Part shown: one piece after another, positions 33,378 through 45,184 of the stretch
Numbering within the stretch: the stretch's first letter is position 1
Layout: every line of letters starts with the position of its first letter
Assembly: GCA_949152475.1 (NCBI GenBank)
Contig: OX424564.1
Coordinates: 37,198,165-37,262,164, forward strand
DNA length: 64,000 nt
Direction: 5' to 3'
DNA from: Terebella lapidaria
Lineage: Eukaryota; Annelida; Polychaeta; Terebellida; Terebellidae
Program-made: the position numbers and the translations under genes
Notes under the pieces: model-generated
What the model was told of the DNA's origin: nothing
The model's database searches: none
The model's input: only the letters and a program-made list of their open reading frames with translations

Positions 33378-34797
33378 TGTCATCCACTGTTCTGCAGTCT
33401 GATTGGTTGTTGTGATTGTGAGTCTGTGTTTCAGGCGTTACAGATCTTGAATGTTATGTTCTGTTTGTGTGTTTTTTCGCCTGACATTTCATTCCTATCA
33501 GCCCTATGTACAAGTGTGTTGTGGTTGGATGTGTCCCGGTGTTAGATGCCTGTACTCAAGTCATTCCTAGAAGTTCTAGAGTACTGTAGTGCTGGTACCA
33601 GCAACATCAGAGTGTCGGTGACCACATTGTTCCTGTCATCTGCTCTGAGTTTCTTAAATACAGCTGATCACTATGATGCAGGAAATCTCAAACAGCTAAT
33701 GCTTTGATCTTAGATCTGTTAAAACCTGTATAAATAGTATTTATTACTTTTAATTTTGTTAAGAATGATCTGTTGAATGTTCACACCTCACATAATACAG
33801 TGCAATTTCTGTCCCATGAACTTTGAAGAATATACATCAGAAAAAATATCATCCGTGCTTTTATTTCCATGTCCAGCTTTCACCAGGAAATTTTTTTCAC
33901 TCATATTGGTGGATTGTTTCTGCAGTAAATTCATTGATCTGTTAGCCTACATTGTATCGTAGGAGGCGTTAGAATGTTTTGCCTGACTACTGGCAAGGCA
34001 GTAGCCATGATATCATGAATATTGCTACCAGTTGAAGCAATTGGCAGGATGAACAACAGTGTATTTTGAATATTTTCATTGCGAAAATGGAAGATTGTTG
34101 TATTTAGTTCATGTGTAACTTTGGTATGGATTATGAAGATCACAAATTAGAGATATTGTTCCATTGAAAATGAATGGGTGACAGATAATTCCGGGTGTGT
34201 TTTCACAGTACTGAATCATGAGGACTTGTGTCTGAAGCGATTTTCTCCATTTTCGTTTACATTCATTAATTTTAGAGAGTTGTCCGACCTGTTCCTGTAA
34301 ATAACTTTTTTTCTTATACACATATATATATATAGATATGACATATGTGGGGGGATTTTTTGAGTGCAAATATATTTTTCCGTGATTATTTCATTTTAGA
34401 TGTAAAAAAACCACAGTGGGTGGATTTTTAGAGCTGCATTTGTACTGAAAACCTTCTAGCTGTGATGTTATCATATAGTAGTATACCAGTGGTCGTGTGT
34501 GGTGACCTGGTCATGTCATGTCGGAACTTTGCAATGTCGTGCGTACTGGCAAGGTAATGATGATATAAGCATTTAACCAGTGTCACCGCTTGGTATACAA
34601 CTGTACCTGTACAAAACACTTGTCTGAGTATTCTTTCTTCTTTATATTTTTGCATTCCATATGTATCTTGGATATGAGGATGAATTGGATTATCACGAAT
34701 ATTCGTTGCTATTGTGTCTTTTAGCCACTGAAAGACCCTCACAGTTCACTTGTCATTATATTCCGAAGGTACAGTGTGAACTATCAAACTTGTGTTT
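33378..34797 (+). other. Acyltransferase 3' UTR and downstream sequence
   Basis: The sequence following the stop codon is AT-rich with no further coding sequence. I could not fix a polyadenylation site; clear AATAAA hexamers appear only far downstream (about 37,775 and 37,923). Confidence 0.5.
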
Positions 34798-34946
34798 AAT
34801 TGACCTATCGCCAAAGCCCCCCAAAGTTGTCCGAGTTTCACAAATTACGTCGGCAAACTTCTCTTTGGCCAATGATAATGTTTTGCAGAATGCGTCGTAA
34901 ATGGCGTAAAAAGACTCGGACAAATCGGCTCAGCGATAGGTCAATT
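34798..34946. mobile_element. 149-bp MITE
   Basis: Perfect 14-bp inverted ends, AATTGACCTATCGC and GCGATAGGTCAATT, enclose a second internal inverted pair (TTGTCCGAGT and ACTCGGACAA). The whole element could fold into one long hairpin. It has no coding capacity and its family is unknown. Confidence 0.75.
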
Positions 34947-36966
34947 ATGTCCATGCCTATTAACTTCCCGAGATTTCACCTGATTTGCGAAATTCTCAAA
35001 GAGCATAAGGACCCTGATGATTACCGGTTTTACAGTACTGGTATATGACACTGTACATAGAGAAGATGACAGGAGTGTGCGATTCACTGCAGCAGCTATA
35101 CAGTAGATAAAAGGGGAGAGTGTTCTATTATAAACATATCTGGTTGTTCAACACAAAGTATATTTACTCCAGAAGCTAGGTTTTCGTTGCTGGCGTAGTA
35201 TTTGTCAACGAGTCAATAACAGTCATACTTTTTGGTATGTTGTGTACCATACCTGTGTTGAATTGAGAACTGTTTTATTAGCTCTAATCTGTCTCCATAT
35301 AGTGTGCCCAGGTATGCTGAATGTTGAATACAGATCCAATGGAATTGATGTAACTTGCGTATGTATGTTTCAACAGATGTATATATGAACTGAGATACAT
35401 GTTATGTTTGAGCTGTGCAAAGACCACAACATTTCACCTCTGATTTGGTTCCTGAGTCACTCGTTATTGTTCCCAGATGGACTCCTAATGATCATAATTA
35501 ATAACTAAATAATAACAAACCATGTCATGAATATGCTTTAATATTCTTTGTAATATCAGTGATAATACCCACAAGTGATACACATAGCAGATGCGAAAAA
35601 ATTATTCGATCACACATCAATCTATCATGAGAAGCCATATTATAATCTCAGTCAGTATATGTAATTACATTGTCAATACATTGTCTGCTCAAATGTTTGA
35701 TGGTGTGAAAATGTAGAGTGTATGCAGCCATCCTATTTATTTAGTATTTTTTATGACTTAGATACAGCAGAGTCTCAATGATAAAGTGTGCAGTCTAGTC
35801 CTGTTCAAAAGACAAATGAATACATTAATTCATGGAGAAAAATACCTAATTTTTGCACGAGCAACAAAGCCATTTGAATGATTCATTGTAAATTGTGACA
35901 AAATTTACAAGTGAACTAGTTTAGTTTTATAACACAACTGGACCAGGGAGGAAAACATAGGTACAATGTAGTTTACTTGAGTTTGTATCATATTTATGTC
36001 ACACTCCACAGTATTTTGAACCTCACGACAGCAATATCTATTTTGCCAGTATTTTGTATATTTTTATACAGGACCTTCCTGGTTTTGAATGGTCTGAACT
36101 TTAAGTCATACTGAATACTGATATAGGTAACTAGCTAGATGTACATTGTGATGTCTTTGCTGGAACCAGGCTTAGATTCTTGTGATTATTGTGAAACTTG
36201 GGACAGTTGTTATGTCCTTGATTCTTCCTACAGCAGAAATATTCATCAAACCAAATGCACATTTTCACCCTGCGCAAAAAGCTTGCTGTTACAACTATAT
36301 GCATGCTTAAATCCATGTCAGTGCCACACTGCGGTAAACTGCTGTCGATCATGCTGAACATGTTGGGGGTCATATTAATGTTGGTTTTTGGCTTGTGATC
36401 TGTTCACTTGATTCTGTGTGCATTGTTATTTGTAATAGAAATTTCATTGCTAAACTTTGTACAGTGCGGATGTACTTAGCTTCACATTCAGTGCAGATGT
36501 ACTTAGCTTCACATTCCAAACGTTATTCCTTAGCTTTGCAAATACATGCTTGAAGTGGAAAATATGTTATTTCTCTGCATGTCAATAGACAGTGATACCA
36601 GAATATCTTACAGTTTCATGTTGTATCGTGGTTACCATATAGGGTACCCCAGGCAGAGCCTCTAACAGAGCTGCTATAGAACCTCCAACATCCTGGTTTC
36701 TGCTTCAATTGTAGAAACTGTACAAGTACCAATTACAGAATGGTACCGGTAAATGATTACTGCTTAAAACTGTCTTCCTCGATACTGACATGTTGTTTGC
36801 ATTGTACATGCAAACCCATATGGATGTGCAAAAAGTTAATTAATAAATTATATTTTCCTTCTCTCTATGGCCCAAGTATCGTATCCTTGCGCCTTCCTCT
36901 ATATTCAATAAGGATTAAAAAGGTGACAGGCGGATTAAATGGCATTCATTTAGTGGCTGAGCAGTA
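34947..36966. other. Intergenic, no gene recognised
   Basis: AT-rich sequence with short chance frames. A tandem pair of about 25 bp (GATGTACTTAGCTTCACATT) occurs at about 36,468-36,518. Nothing else was recognised. Confidence 0.5.
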
Positions 36967-37680
36967 TTAACCTTTTCACTACTCATGGTTACGCTGCGTA
37001 ACCATACCACACCCCTCCTGCTGTACTGATGGTTACGCTGCGTAACCATAACTTTGACAACCAATAGATGTATAGGTAACTGTCCACTGATTGTATTTAA
37101 TGTTATATATACCCGAGAATGTACCTGCACGCTAGAGTAGCACATACATATTGCCACCGATTGAAAACTAGAAGCTGAATTGACTGTTTAGTTAATTGAA
37201 TAATTAACCTCTCATTAAACTTGTGACGTCACAAGTACCGATTACAATGGGTCGGACTAATGACAGTTTTCACTAAAACTTTAACATCTCCATAACTAAT
37301 CAAGATATTGACATGCTGTAAACACCATCAGAACTCACGATATTCACTTCATCACAAATATAGAAGACTACAAGTACTAGAGTAAAACGTATTGGATTAT
37401 ATCTCATTACAAATTCTAATATGGCTGTATGATAAAGAAAATGGAAATAGCCATCTGTTTACTCCCTAGAATTTTTTCTCGTTTCCACGGTAACCGATGA
37501 AATGGGGTTGAAAAGTATACTATATAGAAATAGCACACTATAATATGACTTTATTTTCGCACCTAATTATTCTGAAACATCTTTAAATAAAAATAACCAA
37601 ACATATGAAAATCCTATCAATTCATACATAAATCGGCTCAGTATGGAGGCTGAGGGGTGGGTCAGTAGCGAAAAGGTTAA
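36967..37680. mobile_element. TTAA-flanked non-autonomous element, piggyBac-like
   Basis: The element (36,971-37,676) begins CCTTTTCACTACT and ends AGTAGCGAAAAGG, inverted copies with one mismatch, each bordered by TTAA as in piggyBac-type insertions. The perfect palindrome formed by ATGGTTACGC and GCGTAACCAT around a central T occurs twice near the left end (36,984-37,050). There is no transposase. Confidence 0.8.
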
Positions 37681-38119
37681 GGCGCAGCGAATGATACTTG
37701 GACCCTCTCTATTACCATATTAGATTCATATGGAATGTTCATATGTTAATACTGGATATGATATGTCGATTGAATAAATAGTTACTGTTTGTTCACATTC
37801 CACAGCCGGCAACTGGAAGTTTGCTGCGAAGAAATGTACGTTATTTCAAGGTGTTTTGTTTTCGAGTTCCATGAGTATCATGAGGATAGTTGCCTTCAAC
37901 TGTTCTGAGATGTGCACCAAAAATAAAACTCAAGCAACTTTTTTTTGTGTTTGTATCTTTCCTGTTTCCCAGTTATTATTTATTTTTGTGTTTTCTCATG
38001 TACTAACTGATACCACATATATAAAATTATATTGAGGCCTGGCTATTATTCATAATATCAAATGAGTTACACTGCTATACTGCTGTTGTTCCGTTTGTTT
38101 GAGTTCTACAAAACTGTTT
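37681..38119. other. Intergenic, no gene recognised
   Basis: AT-rich. It contains an AATAAA near 37,923 but no recognised exon. Confidence 0.45.
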
Positions 38120-41100
38120 CACTGTAAGACCACTGCGCAATTGTTTCTATTTGCTGCAGCTATAAAAAGAATCCAGTCCATGGACTACTGTATTCCTTTA
38201 GTTGGAATTACCGTATTGGTCCTAATAATGGCGCATGCCCTAATAGTAGAGCGCCCCCCTCTTTTGCAAAAAAATGTTCGATTTTCGTAACCTTATAATT
38301 CACTTCATATCTTTCTAATAAGATCTTGGAGTGTTCCAATCCACACAGTTATGTTATTTGAATCATAATAAAGGGGACTAAAAACACAGTTATGTTATTT
38401 GAATCATAATGAAGGGGACTAAAGGCTATAGGTATACTATCCAGTGATTTTCTCAAATTTGACCCCAAGTTTGACCTCATTTTTGCGTGCGCTACTGCAA
38501 GAGGTCTTGCTTTGGCTCGTCGTGCTACTATTAGGACCAATACGGTATACAAGAATTAAACCTTCCTGCAACTGTTTCTCTCTGTTGCAGATTCAAAAAC
38601 AAAAATCTATGCCCTACTGTGTTCTTTTTGCTGGAGTTACACTCAAATTCAGTCTTCATGCAACTGTTTCTTTGTTGAAGCTACAAAAAGAACCCAGTTA
38701 CACGACAATCTGGTTTCTGCGCTACTGTTCCTGTTTGCCACAGCTATGAAAAAATACATTCTAGACTATAGACTACTGTGATTCGCTTGTTAGAGTCACA
38801 CAAGAGTTTGACATGGATCCAGTCTTTGTGCAACTGTTCCTCTTTGCTGCAGCTATGAAAATTCCCAAGTCTATGGACTGGTGTGTTTCTTTTGCTGGAG
38901 TCACACACATATCCAATCCCTGTGCAACTGTCTCTCTTCGCTGCAACTATGAAAAATTCAAGTCTATGGACTGGTGTGTTTCTTTTTGCTGGAGTTACAC
39001 ACACTTATCCAATATCTGTGCAACTGATTCTCTTTGCTGCAACTATGAAACATTCAAGTCTATGGACTGGTGTGTTTCTTTTTGCTGGAGTAACACACAC
39101 TTATCCAATATCTGTGCAACTGTTCCTCTTTGCTGCAACTATGAAAAATCAAGTCTATGGACTGGTGTGTTTCTTTTTGCTGGAGTAACACACACTTATC
39201 CAATATCTGTGCAACTGTTCCTCTTTGCTGCAGCTATGAAAAATTCAAGTCTATGGACTGGTGAGTTACTTTTGCTGGATTTACTCAGGAATACAGTCTC
39301 TGTGCAACTGTTCCTCTTTGCTGCAGCTATGAAAAATTCAAGTCTATGGACTGGTGTGTTTCTTTTTGCTGGAGTAACACACACTTATCCAATATCTGTG
39401 CAACTGTTCCTCTTTGCTGCAGCTATGAAAAATTCAAGTCTATGGACTGATGTGTTTCTTTTTGCTGGAGTAACACACACTTATCCAATATCTGTGCAAC
39501 TGTTCCTCTTTGCTGCAACTATGAAAAATTCAAGTCTATGGACTGGTGTGTTTCTTTTTGCTGGAGTAACACACACTTATCCAATATCTGTGCAACTGTT
39601 CCTCTTTGCTGCAGCTATGAAAAATTCAAGTCTATGGACTGGTGTGTTTCTTTTTCCTGGAGTAACACACACTTATCCAATATCTGTGCAACTGTTCCTC
39701 TTTGCTGCAACTATGAAAAATTCAAGTCTATGGACTGGTGTGTTTCTTTTTGCTGGAGTAACACACACTTATCCAATATCTGTGCAACTGTTCCTCTTTG
39801 CTGCAGCTATGAAAAATTCAAGTCTATGGACTGGTGAGTTACTTTTGCTGGAGTTACAGAGGAATACAGTCTCTGTGCAACTGTTCCTCTTTGCTGCAGC
39901 TATGAAAAATTCAAGTCTATGGACTGGTGTGTTTCTTTTTGCTGGAGTAACACACACTTATCCAATATCTGTGCAACTGTTCCTCTTTGCTGCAACTATG
40001 AAAAATTCAAGTCTATGGACTGGAGTGTTTCTTTTTGCTTGAGTAACACACACTTATCAAATATCTGTGCAACTGTTCCTCTTTGCTGCAGCTATGAAAA
40101 CTTCCAGTCTGTGGACTGGTGTGTTTCTTTTTGCTGGAGTAACACACACTTATCCAATATCTGTGCAACTGTTCCTCTTTGCTGCAACTATGAAAAATTC
40201 AAGTCTATGGACTGGTGTGTTTCTTTTTGCTGGAGTAACACACACTTATCCAATATCTGTGCAACTGTTCCTCTTCGCTGCAGCTATGAACAATTCAAGT
40301 CTATGGACTGGTGAGTTACTTTTGCTGGAGTTACTCAGGAATACAGTCTCTGTGCAACTGTTCCTCTTTGCTGCAGCTATGAAAAATTCAAGTCTATGGA
40401 CTGGTGTGTTTCTTTTTACTGGAGTAACACACACTTATCCAATATCTGTGCAACTGTTCCTCTTTGCTGCAGCTATGAAAAATTCAAGTCTATGGACTGG
40501 TGTGTTTCTTTTTGCTGGAGTAACACACACTTATCCAATATCTGTGCAACTGTTCCTCTTTGCTGCAGCTATGAAAAATTCAAGTCTATGGACTGGTGAG
40601 TTACTTTTGCTGGAGTTACAGAGGAATACAGTCTCTGTGCAACTGTTCCTCTTTGCTGCAGCTATGAAAAATTCACGTCTATGGACTGGTGTGTTTCTTT
40701 TTGCTGGAGTAACACACACTTATCCAATATCTGTGCAACTGTTCCTCTTTGCTACAGCTATGAAAATTTCAAGTCTATGGACTGGTGTGTTTCTTTTTGC
40801 TGGAGTAACACACAGTTATCCAATATCTGTGCCACTGTTCCTCTTTGCTGCAACTATGAAAAATTCAAGTCTATGGACTGGTGTGTTTCTTTTTGCTGGA
40901 GTAACACACACTTATCCAATATCTATGCAACTGTTCCTTTTTGCTGCAGCTATGAAAAATTCAAGTCTATGGACTGGTGTGTTTCTTTTTGCTGGAGTAA
41001 CACACACTTATCCAATATCTGTGCAACTGTTCCTCTTTGCTGCAACTATGAAAAATTCAAGTCTATGGACTGGTGTGTTTCTTTTTGCTGGAGTAACACA

Positions 41101-43085
41101 CACTTATCCAATATATGTGCAACTGTTCCTCTTTGCTGCAGCTATGAAACATTCAAGTCTATGGACTGGTGAGTTACTTTTGCTGGAGTTACACAGGAAT
41201 ACAGTCTCTGTGCAATTGTTCCTCTTTGCTGCAGCTATGAAAAATTCAAGTCTATGGACTGGTGTGTTTCTTTTTGCTGGAGTAACACACACTTATCCAA
41301 TATCTGTGCAACTGTTCCTCTTTGCTGCAGCTATGAAAAATTCAAGTCTATGGACTGGTGTGTTTCTTTTTGCTGGAGTAACACACACTTATCCAATATC
41401 TGTGCATCTGTTCCTCTTTGCTGCAAATAGGAAAAACTCAAATCTATGGACTGGTGAGTTTCTCTTGCTGGAGTTATAGAGGAATCCAATCTTTGAGCAA
41501 CTGTTCCTCTTTGCTGCGACTATCAAAATTCCAGTCTATGGACTGGTGTGTTCCTTTTGCTGGAGTTACACAGGAATACAGTCTCTGTGCAACTGTTCCT
41601 CTTTGCTGCAACTATGAATAATTCAAGTCTATGGACTGGTGAGTTTCTTATACTGGAGTTACACAGGAATACAGTCTCTGTGCAACTGTTCCTCTTCGCT
41701 GCAGTTGTGGAAAGAATCCAGTCTATGGACTGGTGAGTTTCTTATACTGGAGTTACACAGGAATACAGTCTCTCTGCAACTGTTCCTCTTTGTTGCAGTT
41801 GTGAAAAGAATCCAGTCTATGGACTGGTGAGTTTCTTATACTGGAGTTATACAGGAATACAGTCTCTGTGCAACTGTTCCTCTTTGCTGCAACTATGAAT
41901 AATTCAAGTCTATGGACTGGTGTGTTCCTTTTGCTGGAGTTACACAGAAATACAGTCTCTGTGCAACTGTTCCTCTGCTACAACTATGAATAATTCAAGT
42001 CTATGGACTGGTGTGTTCCTTTTGCTGGAGTTACACAGGAATACAGTCTCTGTGCAACTGTTCCTCTTTGCTGCAACTATGAATAATTCAAGTCTATGGA
42101 CTGGTGTGTTCCTTTTGCTGGAGTTACGCAGGAATACAGTCTCTGTGCAACTGTTCCTCTTTGCTAAAACTATGAATAATGCAAGTCTATGGACTGGTGA
42201 GTTACTTTTGCTGGAGTTACACAGGAATACAGTCTCTGTGCAACTGTTCCTCTTTGCTGCAACTATGAAAAATTCAAGTCTATTGACTGGTGTGTTCCTT
42301 TTGCTGGAGTTACACACACTTATCCAATATCTGTGCAACTGTTCCTCAACTATGAAAAATTCAAGTCTATTGACTGGTGTGTTCCTTTTGCTGGAGTTAC
42401 ACAGGAATACAGTCTCTGTGCAACTGTTCCTCTTTGCTGCAACTATGAATAATTCAAGTCTATGGACTGGTGTGTTTTTTTTTGCTGGAGTTACACAGGA
42501 ATACAGTCTCTGTGCAACTGTTCCTCTTTGCTGCAACTATGAATAATTCAAGTCTATGGACTGGTGTGTTCCTTTTGCTCGAGTTACACAGGAATACAGT
42601 CTCTGTGCAACTGTTCCTCTTTGCTGCAACTATGAAAAATTCAAGTCTATGGACTGGTGTGTTTCTTTTTGCTGGAGTAACACACACTTTCCAATCTTTG
42701 TGCAACTGATTCTCTTTGCTGCAACTATGAAAAATTCAAGTCTATGGACTGGTGTGTTTCTTTTTGCTGGAGTAACACACACTTATCCAATATCTGTGCA
42801 CCTGTTCCCCTTTGCTGCAAATATGAAAAACTCAAATCTATGGACTGGTGAGTTTCTTTTGCTGGAGTTATAGGGGAATACAGTCTCTGTGCAACTGTTC
42901 CTCTTTGCTACAACTCTGAATAATTCAAGTCTATGGACTGGTGTGTTCCTTTTGCTGGAGTTACACAGGAATACAGTCTCTGTGCAACTGTTCCTCTTTG
43001 CTGCAGTTGTGAATAGAATCCAGTCTATGGACTGGTGTGTGTCTTTTGCTGGACGTACACACACATGCTGTCTCTGTGCATCTGA
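38120..43085 (+). repeat. 96/93-bp tandem array (about 45-50 monomers)
   Basis: Monomers contain GTGCAACTGTTCCTCTTTGC, an ATGAAAAATTCAAGTCTATGG core and a GGAGTAACACACACTTATCC or CAGGAATACAGTCTCTG spacer. Periods are 96 bp (first spacer type) and 93 bp (second type), both multiples of three. This opens long frames on both strands, up to 470 codons. Edge monomers at both ends are more diverged than the centre, as expected of unequal crossing-over. I regard the open frames as by-products, not genes. Confidence 0.93.
38209..38547. mobile_element. TA-flanked MITE, copy 2
   Basis: It has the same terminal inverted repeats as the copy at 12,572-12,847 (CCGTATTGGTCCTAATA at the left, its reverse complement at the right). 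It carries an internal duplication of about 56 bp (ACAGTTATGTTATTTGAATC at about 38,347 and 38,393). It splits a diverged monomer at the left edge of the 96/93-bp array. Confidence 0.85.
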
Positions 43086-43611
43086 TTGCCTTTCCTAGTG
43101 GATTGCACTGTCGCTTTAGGTAGCTTGCTAGAGTTCAAATCCCATCGTATGTGACCTTTGACGGTTCATTGTCGGTTATTGAATGTGGAGAGTTCGTAAT
43201 TGCCGCCACATTCCATGTGTTGTGTGACAAGTCTTGATTGGAAAAGGAACTTACATTCCGCCTCAACTGGCGACGCCTCAAATCTAGTTCACTCGGAAGC
43301 GTGAAGGGCTCGGAATCTGGTTCGACCTCGGTTCGAATGAAATCAGAGGCGATCCTAAGAGAAGAGTCCAGTCTATACACAACTTGTTTATTGGTTAGAA
43401 AACGAATCCAGTTTATGCACGAAATCCCCTCGATCCTAAGAGTACATTGTTTCAATGTCCAACTATTTCTTGGTGTTAGAGTTGGATGCAACCCATGTCC
43501 CCCTTCAATATACATATAAAGATGTCTCACGAAATGGGTAATTGATCTAATACATTATTATATCATAACGGAATGGAATTAATGTAATTATGGAAGGATT
43601 CAGTAATTTTT
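43086..43611. other. Array-flanking sequence, no gene recognised
   Basis: It contains a few short frames and pieces resembling decayed array monomers (CCAGTCTATACAC, CCAGTTTATGCAC near 43,369-43,421). No gene was recognised. Confidence 0.45.
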
Positions 43612-45175
43612 AGGTTACCGGACCTGTTGCCTGATAACCTATTGGCATGGCGTTGCGTCCATCGTCTGTCGTCGTCGTCGGCGTCGTGCGACCACATTCT
43701 TGTCTTTAAAGTTTTCGATCTTTCTGAATTTTTGCACAAAAATACTTAAAAATATTTCAAAAGGGTTTTTTTTATATATTTTTTTCGATTTTCCTATTTA
43801 TTTTAGAATGGCGGCCATTTCCGCCGAAAAACGGCCAATTTCTGACTCTGGAGGCCATTTTCTCAAAACCTGTTCAGTTTTGAGATTTTTGTTTCGAAAG
43901 ATTGCTATCACATACTTCTGTGATATGTATAAGTTTCTTTGCCCCCGAATCGCCGGTCTGCGTATGGCGGCCATTTTCATGTTCTCGAAGGGTCTCAAAT
44001 AGGACTTTCCCATGTTGAATTCCCCTATGCTTAATAATGGGACACATTATGCCTAATATCTCACTTATTATTGAGATTAGAGACTAGGAATTAATCATGG
44101 ACACATAGAAAATGATATATGTTGATTATTGTCATGACCTTGAATTTGACCTTTGACCTCATTTTCAAGGTCAGAGCACAAAATGGCTGACATCTCGCTT
44201 ATTATCGACTTTACAGCTTAGGAATCAATTGTGCACATATAGGAAATGCTATAATCCGGATATTCTGATGACCTTGAATCTGACATTTGACATCATTTTC
44301 AAGGTCAAAGAACAAAACGGCTAATATCTCGCTTATTATCCACTTTACAGCTTGGGACTAAATTGTGGACGTATGGGAAATGATGTATGCCGACTATTTT
44401 GATGACCTTGAATTTGACCTTTGACCTAATTTTCAAGGTCAGGCTCAAAATAGCTACTATCTCGCTTATTATTGACTTTAAAGCGTAGGAATCAATTGTG
44501 CACATATAGGAAATGATATAATCCGGATATTCTGATGACCTTGAATTTGACCTTTTACCTCATTTTCAAGGTCAAAGAACAAAATGGCTAATATCTCGCT
44601 TATTATCGACTTTACAACTTGAGAGTCAATTGTGGACAGATAGAAAATGATATATGCTGAATATTGTCATGACCTTGAATTTGAACTTTGACCTCATTTT
44701 CAAGGTCAGAGTATAGAATGGCTAATATTTTGCTTATTATCAACTTTACAGATTAGGAATCAATTGTGGAAATATAGGAAATGATATATGCTAAATATTG
44801 TCACGACCTTGAATTTGAACTTTGACCTCATTTTCAAGGTATCACAGGACAACTTGGATAATATCTCGTTTATTATCAAATTTACAACTTAGGATTCTGT
44901 TGTGGACATACATCAAATGATATATGCTGAATATTCGACTTTTAATTTGACTTCTGATTTCATTTTCAATGTCACAGGACATAATGACTAATGTCTCTTA
45001 GGACTGAATTTACTGCTTAGTAAACAATTGTGAACGTATAAGAAATCAAATATGCTAAATACTCTCATGACTTTAAATTTGACCTCGACCTTATTTTCAA
45101 GGCCACAATATAAAATAGCTATTATATATAATAATATATATATTGTCCGATAACCTGTCTTAGCCCTTGGGCTAA
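43612..45175 (+). mobile_element. Hairpin-headed repeat family, third copy
   Basis: A 29-bp head hairpin at 43,612-43,640, partly decayed, is followed by GCGTTGCGTCC and the same GGCCATTTTCTCAAAA and AATCGCCGGTCTGCGTA motifs as at 27 kb. It then has a 133-bp tandem subarray. It ends with CCGATAACCT, a perfect 16-bp hairpin TTAGCCCTTGGGCTAA (45,160-45,175) and a T-run. Confidence 0.72.
44020..45125 (+). repeat. About 133-bp subarray, eight copies
   Basis: ATGACCTTGAATTTGACC recurs at about 44,137, 44,268, 44,401, 44,535, 44,670 and 44,800, with further decayed copies to 45,066. Each unit pairs it with ATTTTCAAGGTCA and ATATCTCGCTTATTAT. Confidence 0.85.
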
Positions 45176-45184
45176 TTTTTTTAA

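Noticed and set aside
38813-41479. Very long plus-strand open frames (409 and 470 codons) with a 32-residue repeat
   Set aside because: The 96- and 93-bp periods are multiples of three, so all stop-free frames stay open. Several frames on both strands are open at once and no domain or codon bias supports a protein.
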